This document shows positions 13,019 through 16,997 of a DNA stretch of 16,997 nucleotides, piece after piece. Position 1 is the first letter of the stretch, and each line of letters opens with the position of its first letter. Under the pieces are notes generated by a model. It was not told where the DNA came from and ran no database searches. It saw nothing but the letters and a program-made list of their open reading frames with translations. The DNA lies in contig JACPMQ010000040.1 in the NCBI GenBank assembly GCA_016185955.1, positions 1 to 16,997 on the forward strand, read 5' to 3'. The DNA comes from Candidatus Woesearchaeota archaeon (GTDB taxonomy: Archaea; Nanobdellota; Nanobdellia; Woesearchaeales; GW2011-AR4). The position numbers were made by a program, and so were the translations under genes.

Positions 13019-14329
13019 ATGAAAAAAATAACAGCTATGGTTGTGCTTGGAATATTTTTAATCGGGTTACTACCTATTTCTTTTGCTGAGGAAGGCGTAT
13101 CCAAACAAAAGGTGGAACAGCTGCAAAAAGAAAGAGTAGAAGCTAAAGATGGGGTGTCTGTTGAAAAGGCAAAGAGCCCTAATGTGAAAAAAGAGCTTAA
13201 GGAGTCTAAGTTAATAGTGAAAGAGGAATTTCTAAAGGGAAAAAAATTAGACAAAGAAAGACTTGAGAAGCTATCAAATCTAAAAGAAGATCAGATTGAA
13301 AGGCTTGCAGAAGTAAAAGAAGAAAGGCTGAGGAAAATGGCTGGCTTGGATGAAGAGCATCTTAAGAAAATAGCAGAGCTTGATAAAAAGCAGTTAGAAA
13401 AGCTGTCTTTGCTTGACAGGGCAAGGCTTGAGGAATTTTCCAAACTTGATAAAAAGCAGCTGCAGGAAAAGCTGGAAAAAATTAAAATTAAAAACGTGGA
13501 TGAGAAGCTAAAATACAGGATGAGGGTAATTGATGAAAAGAAAATAAAAGAGGCAGAAGAGAAATTTGAGAAAGCCGAAGAGAAGCTTCATGATGCACAA
13601 GAAAAGCTTGAGGAAAAGAGAAAAATGCTGCTTGAGGCAAAAAAATCAGGCAATGAAACAGCAATGATTGAAAATGCCAAAAATGGCTTGCTAATAGCGG
13701 CAGATGCAATCATAGCTCACCTTGAAAAAGTAAAAAGCAAAGTTGAGCAGTCTGAAAATCTCGGCAATGAAACATTATCCTTAATCATAGCAGATATTGA
13801 TACAAAAATAAAAGAGATAAATGACGCAAAGGCAAAAATTCAGGCAGCAACAACCAAAGCTGAAATAAGGGATGCTGCCAAACAGATAAATGCCTCATGG
13901 AAAAATGTACAAATTAAATCGAAGGAGCACACGAGAGAGCTTGTTAATAGCGACATTAAAGGCATTATAAAGCAGAGTGAAATGCTTGAGAGAAAGCTTG
14001 ACCGCGTACTTAAAGAAATGGCTGAGAAAGACATTAAATTAGAGAATATTGATGCAAAAATAAAGGATTTTAGCCAGAAGGTAAATATCGCAAGAGTCAA
14101 TCTCAATGAGTCAAAACAAAAATTTGAGCTTGCTAAGTCATCATCTGAAGAAGATAAGAAAGAATTGATGGATGATGCAAAATCCTTGTCTAAGGAAGCT
14201 CATGATAGCCTTAAAGATGCTCACAAAATCTTATCAGGGATCGTAAAGGAAATTAAAGCATCTTATAAAGAGGCTGATTTCGAGAAAGAAGAGAAAGACG
14301 AGCTTGTTGAGATAGAGGAACAGGACTAA
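13019..14329 (+). CDS. Secreted coiled-coil protein with 11-residue repeats
   Basis: A 436-residue protein starting at ATG 13019 behind GGAGGT. The N-terminus (MKKITAMVVLGIFLIGLLPI, then SFA) is a clear Sec signal peptide with probable cleavage after Ala 23. The rest is almost all charged helix. Residues 77-153 are seven consecutive 11-residue repeats, for example LDKERLEKLSN and LDEEHLKKIAE, with hydrophobics at positions 1, 6 and 9. Residues about 160-436 continue as long coiled coil rich in Lys, Glu and Ala, with short breaks (about 210-220 and 250-262). No enzyme motif is seen. Likely an extended surface or periplasm-like fibre or spacer, perhaps held by its neighbour: a lipoprotein gene follows 19 bases downstream. 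The strong ribosome site and abundant Lys/Glu suggest high expression, which is inference. Confidence 0.85.
   Translation: MKKITAMVVLGIFLIGLLPISFAEEGVSKQKVEQLQKERVEAKDGVSVEKAKSPNVKKELKESKLIVKEEFLKGKKLDKERLEKLSNLKEDQIERLAEVKEERLRKMAGLDEEHLKKIAELDKKQLEKLSLLDRARLEEFSKLDKKQLQEKLEKIKIKNVDEKLKYRMRVIDEKKIKEAEEKFEKAEEKLHDAQEKLEEKRKMLLEAKKSGNETAMIENAKNGLLIAADAIIAHLEKVKSKVEQSENLGNETLSLIIADIDTKIKEINDAKAKIQAATTKAEIRDAAKQINASWKNVQIKSKEHTRELVNSDIKGIIKQSEMLERKLDRVLKEMAEKDIKLENIDAKIKDFSQKVNIARVNLNESKQKFELAKSSSEEDKKELMDDAKSLSKEAHDSLKDAHKILSGIVKEIKASYKEADFEKEEKDELVEIEEQD
13247..13477 (+). repeat. Seven tandem 33-bp units encoding hendecad repeats
   Basis: Seven in-frame 11-codon units without gaps, consensus LDxxxLxKLxx. 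The DNA copies are diverged at many codons, so the repeat is old and kept at protein level. Eleven-residue periodicity gives a slightly right-handed or straight coiled coil. Confidence 0.8.
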
Positions 14330-14348
14330 AGTAAATAAAGAAGGTAAA

Positions 14349-14594
14349 ATGACAAAAAAATTGCAGATTGTATGCTTAATAGCGTTGCTTTTACTTGTAG
14401 TAAGCTGTGCTCCCAAAAGCAAAAGCGCTGCAACAGCAAAAGAATCTGGAGCTAAAACTATAGCTGCAACAGGAGAAATGCCAGTAGATAAGGTTGCAAC
14501 GGATATTTCTGATGCAAGCAACACAGACAAAGAGCTTGATACAGCTGAGCTAAACAATGTAGATGCAATACTCTCGGATATAGAAAAGATTTAA
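14349..14594 (+). CDS. Small putative lipoprotein
   Basis: An 81-residue protein. MTKKLQIVCLIALLLLVVSC is a lipoprotein signal with a lipobox-like LVVSC, Cys 20 being the predicted lipid-modified residue. The mature part of about 60 residues is Ala/Ser/Asp-rich and lacks other cysteines, ending in a short acidic helix (NNVDAILSDIEKI). It follows the coiled-coil gene by 19 bases with AAGGT just before the ATG, so the two are probably one operon and may be partners at the membrane. No family recognised. The next TATA box starts only 17 bases after its stop, so it ends the unit. Confidence 0.68.
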   Translation: MTKKLQIVCLIALLLLVVSCAPKSKSAATAKESGAKTIAATGEMPVDKVATDISDASNTDKELDTAELNNVDAILSDIEKI

Positions 14595-14610
14595 CGCGCA
14601 ACCCCGTTGG

Positions 14611-14622
14611 TTTTATATATAG
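14611..14622 (+). promoter_or_regulatory. TATA box for rtcA
   Basis: TTTTATATATAG, centred about 47 bp before ATG 14664, predicting a start near 14642 and a leader of about 20 nt. A T-run at 14634-14640 just before that start may end the upstream transcript. Confidence 0.55.
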
Positions 14623-14663
14623 CTTACGTGTTCTTTTTTTGTAAAGCATAAACAAAAAGTAAA

Positions 14664-15755
14664 ATGATAAAGCTATTGGGAGATTATGGCGAAGGTGGCG
14701 GAAGCATAGTGAGAATAGCGCTGGCTTTGAGCGCATTGACCTGCAAACCCTTTGAAATAGATAGCATTAGGAAAGGAAGAACAAAAAGCGGCTTAAAAGC
14801 CCAGCACCTTTATTGTATACAAGGCTGCAAGGAGCTTTGCAATGCGAAAGTTGAAGGTATGCAACTGGGTTCAGAATACTTAAAATTTGAGCCTTCAGAG
14901 TTCAAAAGCAGAAATTTGAAGCTAGATATAGGAACTGCTGGCAGCATAACATTAGCGCTTCAAAGTTTATTGATGCCTTCCATATTAGGGAATAAGTCAA
15001 TGAAAATAGAATTAACTGGAGGAACAGATGTTTCTTGGAGCCCGAGTTTTGATTACTTCAGCAATGTGTTATTGCCTCAACTGCAAAGATTTGCTAAAGT
15101 TGAAGCTAAATTGCTAAAAAGAGGCTATTACCCAAAAGGCAACGGCAAGGTTGGAATTAAAATAAGCCCAAAATTTAAATTAGATGACTTTTCTGATTTT
15201 AATAATTTCTGTAACCATCTAAAACAAAATATAAGCCCGTTTAATTTAACAGAGCAGCATTACTTGATTCAAGTAAAAGGGATTTCACATGCTTCAAAAA
15301 GCCTTGAAAATGCGCGTGTTGCTGAAAGGCAAGCACATGCTTCACAAAGTATATTGGCTAAGAGATTTAATGTCCCTATTAAAATATTTTCAGAATACCA
15401 AGACACCTTATCTACTGGCTCCGGCATTACGTTATGGGCAATCTTTTCAAAAAATAAAGAGGATATAGACGAAAATAACCCGATTAGATTAGGCTCCGAT
15501 TCTCTTGGGGAGCAAGGAAAAAAAGCTGAAGATGTTGGTACAGAGGCTGCATCAGAGCTAATAAGGGAGATTGAAAGCAATGCAGCTGTTGACAAGCATC
15601 TTGCAGATCAAATTCTTCCATTTATGGCTTTAGCTGGGGGCAGCATAAAAACGTCAAAAATCACATCTCACACAAAATCCAATATTTATGCAATAGAGCA
15701 ATTTCTAGAGGCAAAATTTTCAGTTGAATACAGCAGCAATACAATAACTTTATAA
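14664..15755 (+). CDS. rtcA: RNA 3'-terminal phosphate cyclase
   Basis: A 363-residue RtcA that converts RNA 3'-phosphates to 2',3'-cyclic phosphates using ATP through an enzyme-His-AMP intermediate. Slightly longer than the usual 335-345 residues. Landmarks: GDYGEGGGSIVRIALALSAL (6-25), IRKGRTKSGLKAQHL (35-49), GTAGSITLALQ (90-100), RGYYPKGNGKV (153-163), the insert domain at about 175-270 ending in STGSGITLWA, and DKHLADQ (310-316) with the adenylated His 312. All catalytic features are intact. It acts in RNA end processing or repair in the cytoplasm. It has its own TATA box and is followed by a zinc-ribbon/aEF-1beta pair on the same strand, forming a core RNA/translation neighbourhood. Confidence 0.96.
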   Translation: MIKLLGDYGEGGGSIVRIALALSALTCKPFEIDSIRKGRTKSGLKAQHLYCIQGCKELCNAKVEGMQLGSEYLKFEPSEFKSRNLKLDIGTAGSITLALQSLLMPSILGNKSMKIELTGGTDVSWSPSFDYFSNVLLPQLQRFAKVEAKLLKRGYYPKGNGKVGIKISPKFKLDDFSDFNNFCNHLKQNISPFNLTEQHYLIQVKGISHASKSLENARVAERQAHASQSILAKRFNVPIKIFSEYQDTLSTGSGITLWAIFSKNKEDIDENNPIRLGSDSLGEQGKKAEDVGTEAASELIREIESNAAVDKHLADQILPFMALAGGSIKTSKITSHTKSNIYAIEQFLEAKFSVEYSSNTITL

Positions 15756-15758
15756 ATT
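15748..15758 (+). promoter_or_regulatory. TATA box for the zinc-ribbon/aEF-1beta pair
   Basis: CTTTATAAATT overlaps the rtcA stop codon and lies 26 bp before ATG 15779, predicting a leaderless message. Confidence 0.6.
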
Positions 15759-15778
15759 ATTCAAAAATACCACAACCC

Positions 15779-15952
15779 ATGCAACAAGAAAAAATTTGCA
15801 TATCATGCAAGAAAAACGCCACTAACTTAAGCGGGACTGCTTCATTTAACTGCCCGAACTGCGGCAAATCTAAGATTATCAGATGCTTGCATTGCAGGAA
15901 AACCGCGACAAAATATACTTGCAGCTCTTGTAATTTTGAAGGCCCGAATTAA
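15779..15952 (+). CDS. Small zinc-ribbon protein linked to translation (COG2888-like)
   Basis: A 57-residue protein with four CxxC pairs: CISC (7-10), CPNC (25-28), CLHC (36-39) and CSSC (48-51). This is the double zinc ribbon of the archaeal COG2888/DUF1610 family, annotated as a zinc-ribbon RNA-binding protein with a role in translation. NCPNCGKSKIIRC is the typical central block. Its position directly before aEF-1beta, one base apart, is conserved in many archaea and supports the call. It is too short for many ORF finders. ATG 15779 is the only reasonable start and agrees with the TATA spacing. Confidence 0.9.
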   Translation: MQQEKICISCKKNATNLSGTASFNCPNCGKSKIIRCLHCRKTATKYTCSSCNFEGPN

Positions 15953-15953
15953 A

Positions 15954-16232
15954 ATGGCTTATGTTGTTGTTACGCTAAAAATAATGCCTGAAAGCCCAAA
16001 TACAGATTTAGGCAACATTGAAACTCAAGCGAGAAAGAAAGTTATTGAATTCTGCAAAAGCGATGAGATAAAATCTGCGCAAGAGCCGATTGCATTTGGA
16101 TTAAAGGCTTTAAAAATTATGTTTGTAATGGATGAAAACAAAGGCTCAACAGAAGAGTTGGAAAAAAGCATAATGATGCTTCCAGAAATCAGCTCTGTTG
16201 AAACAGTGGATGTAAGAAGGGCTATTGGGTGA
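15954..16232 (+). CDS. Translation elongation factor aEF-1beta
   Basis: A 92-residue archaeal elongation factor 1-beta, the exchange factor that reloads EF-1alpha with GTP. It begins MAYVVVTLKIMPESPNTDL, the family start. EPIAFGLKALKIMFVMDE (about 43-60) is the conserved core that contacts EF-1alpha, and SVETVDVRRAIG is the usual end. I chose ATG 15954 over the in-frame TTG at 15936 because the latter is inside the zinc-ribbon gene and adds non-conserved residues. One base separates it from the preceding stop, so translation is coupled. Length is normal (about 88-92 residues). Convergent with the pilin-like gene on its right. Confidence 0.95.
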   Translation: MAYVVVTLKIMPESPNTDLGNIETQARKKVIEFCKSDEIKSAQEPIAFGLKALKIMFVMDENKGSTEELEKSIMMLPEISSVETVDVRRAIG

Positions 16233-16275
16233 GTAAAAATTCCACCGTTAATAGAATTTAGGCAGTGAAAAATTG
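16233..16275. repeat. Possible degenerate palindrome between convergent genes
   Basis: GTAAAAATTCCAC at 16233-16245 and GTGAAAAATTG at 16265-16275 are imperfect inverted arms around a 19-base loop. The left arm matches the opening of the palindromes at 7857 and 11062 over 11 bases. It may serve as a terminator for either convergent gene. Confidence 0.35.
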
Positions 16276-16277
16276 TT

Positions 16278-16781
16278 TCAGTCACAAATATCCAAAGTGA
16301 CAAACAAGTTTCTTGAAGCTGATGGTATCACAAATTTTTTAGATTTTTTGTTTCCCGGACAGGAATTTGGGCATGACTTATCTCCTTGATTGCATCCCGA
16401 CAAACGCAATAAAACATTTTTTTCGTCATAAAAAACCTTAAACCTATAATCAATATTCCATTTTTCTATGGTTTCTTCAAAAATTTTTTTTGCTTCTTCT
16501 CCCACATAATCGCATGAATTTTTATTGCTGCAGATTATATTTTTTCCTGCCGCGCAATCCTGCAAAAGCCTCTTCATTGAAAGCTCGTTGCAATTGCTTG
16601 TAGTTTCAAGAAACGCATTTATCATATTTGTAGCAAGCTCTGTTTGGGAATAGCCCTTTTTAGTTTCAATTGGCTCTTTATTAAAAGCAAACCTTATTAC
16701 AAAAAGGACTGCTATTATTATAATTACTATCACTATTGTTAATCCCATTATTTCCATCTGGGCTTTTTTTATTTTTGCCAT
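16278..16781 (-). CDS. Pilin-like secreted protein
   Basis: A 167-residue protein. MAKIKKAQMEIMGLTIVIVI is a class III signal: a basic stretch ending KKA, then QMEIMGLTIV with the Glu at position +3 that archaeal pilins use in assembly, then a hydrophobic helix to about residue 30. The rest is a globular domain with nine cysteines, including CNELSMKRLLQDC, CSNKNSC and the closely spaced SGCNQGDKSCPNSCPG, and ends in FVTLDICD. The helix TELATNMINAFLETT after the anchor and the C-terminal beta strands are typical of DPANN pilin-like proteins I have seen described only as hypothetical. It starts one base after the upstream gene's stop, so the two are one operon. Unlike the small paralogues at 1365 and 1688 it has a full-size head domain. 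Confidence 0.78.
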   Translation of the reverse strand: MAKIKKAQMEIMGLTIVIVIIIIAVLFVIRFAFNKEPIETKKGYSQTELATNMINAFLETTSNCNELSMKRLLQDCAAGKNIICSNKNSCDYVGEEAKKIFEETIEKWNIDYRFKVFYDEKNVLLRLSGCNQGDKSCPNSCPGNKKSKKFVIPSASRNLFVTLDICD

Positions 16782-16782
16782 T

Positions 16783-16997
16783 CTACTTCAAAAAAACTGT
16801 AACATTTATGATGCCAAAATAATTTTTATTTTCTATAGGATTTAAAATTATTATTGGGACAAATTCTGAATACTTCCTGGTATAATCTTTGGATTCTAAT
16901 ATCCTGTTATAGATTTGCCATTCCTTAGTTTCTTCAGTTTTTGGATAAATTTTTTTAATTGTGATTGTGCTAAACCCAAATTTGTCATAATAATAAA
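16783..16997 (-). CDS. C-terminal fragment of a probable secreted or pilin-like protein (5' part beyond window)
   Basis: An open frame enters from the right edge and ends at TAG 16785-16783; 71 codons are visible. The fragment is beta-rich (FGFSTITIKKIYP, EFVPIIILNP, YFGIINVTVFLK) with no cysteines and no membrane helix. Ends of this kind, finishing in a Gly-Ile-Ile-Asn-Val strand, suit extracellular heads of pilin-like proteins. One base separates its stop from the next ATG, so it is the upstream member of a translationally coupled pair. Too little is seen for a firm family. Confidence 0.6.
   Translation of the reverse strand, partial: YYYDKFGFSTITIKKIYPKTEETKEWQIYNRILESKDYTRKYSEFVPIIILNPIENKNYFGIINVTVFLK

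Noticed and set aside
16278..16340. A repeat-encoded tail on the pilin-like protein (FVIPSASRNL)
   Set aside because: The ending resembles peptides produced when dispersed repeats run into genes, but the final FVTLDIC fits the native last strand of pilin-like proteins, and I see no second copy of the DNA in the window.
1..16997. tRNA, rRNA or CRISPR array
   Set aside because: I looked for the GGTTCRAATCC-type tRNA arm, rRNA-like GC-rich blocks and regularly spaced direct repeats and found none. The repeats present are palindromic and dispersed, not an array.

Overview
The window looks like a piece of an AT-rich archaeal chromosome. The gene set is archaeal: TrmB regulator, aMBF1, RadB, CTP-dependent riboflavin kinase, archaeal-type riboflavin synthase, aEF-1beta and a COG2888-type zinc ribbon. 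TATA boxes sit about 25 bp upstream of several first genes. The many short pilin-like secreted proteins, cysteine-rich extracytoplasmic proteins, small genes and composition suggest a DPANN-type archaeon (Woesearchaeota/Pacearchaeota-like). That lineage call is inference; no rRNA gene is present.

Layout. 1-1966 (minus): a cluster of pilin-like or membrane-anchored, cysteine-rich proteins, including a 39-residue membrane peptide and a large protein that runs off the left edge. 2043-2864 (minus): a TrmB-family regulator with a long, structured upstream region. 3038-3243: a 206-bp miniature inverted-repeat element (MITE) with a perfect 8-bp target duplication. 3259-5211 (minus): AMP-forming acetyl-CoA synthetase. 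5336-7774 (plus): aMBF1, a membrane GT2 glycosyltransferase and a translationally coupled membrane-anchored thioredoxin-like protein. 7786-8069: a second inverted-repeat element. 8114-10038 (plus): radB-ribK-ribC-ribH, where RibH appears to lack an internal active-site segment. 10025-11002 (minus): zinc-free quinone oxidoreductase. 11046-11190: a third inverted-repeat element with a 5-bp target duplication, sharing an exact 27-bp palindromic core with the second. 11236-12737 (minus): a protein with a possible degenerate nuclease-like domain and a membrane-anchored winged-helix regulator. 13019-14594 (plus): a secreted coiled-coil protein with seven 11-residue repeats, followed by a small lipoprotein. 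14664-16232 (plus): rtcA, zinc ribbon and aEF-1beta, a core RNA/translation block. 16278-16997 (minus): another pilin-like pair, the second cut by the right edge.

Themes. (i) The surface is heavily represented: pilin-like proteins, cysteine modules, a lipoprotein, a coiled-coil protein, a glycosyltransferase and an extracytoplasmic thioredoxin fold that could serve disulfide chemistry. (ii) Most intergenic regions longer than 200 bp hold palindromic or inverted-repeat DNA, and at least two of these carry insertion footprints. (iii) First genes of units are mostly leaderless, whereas a few internal or signal-peptide genes carry strong GGAGG-type ribosome binding sites.
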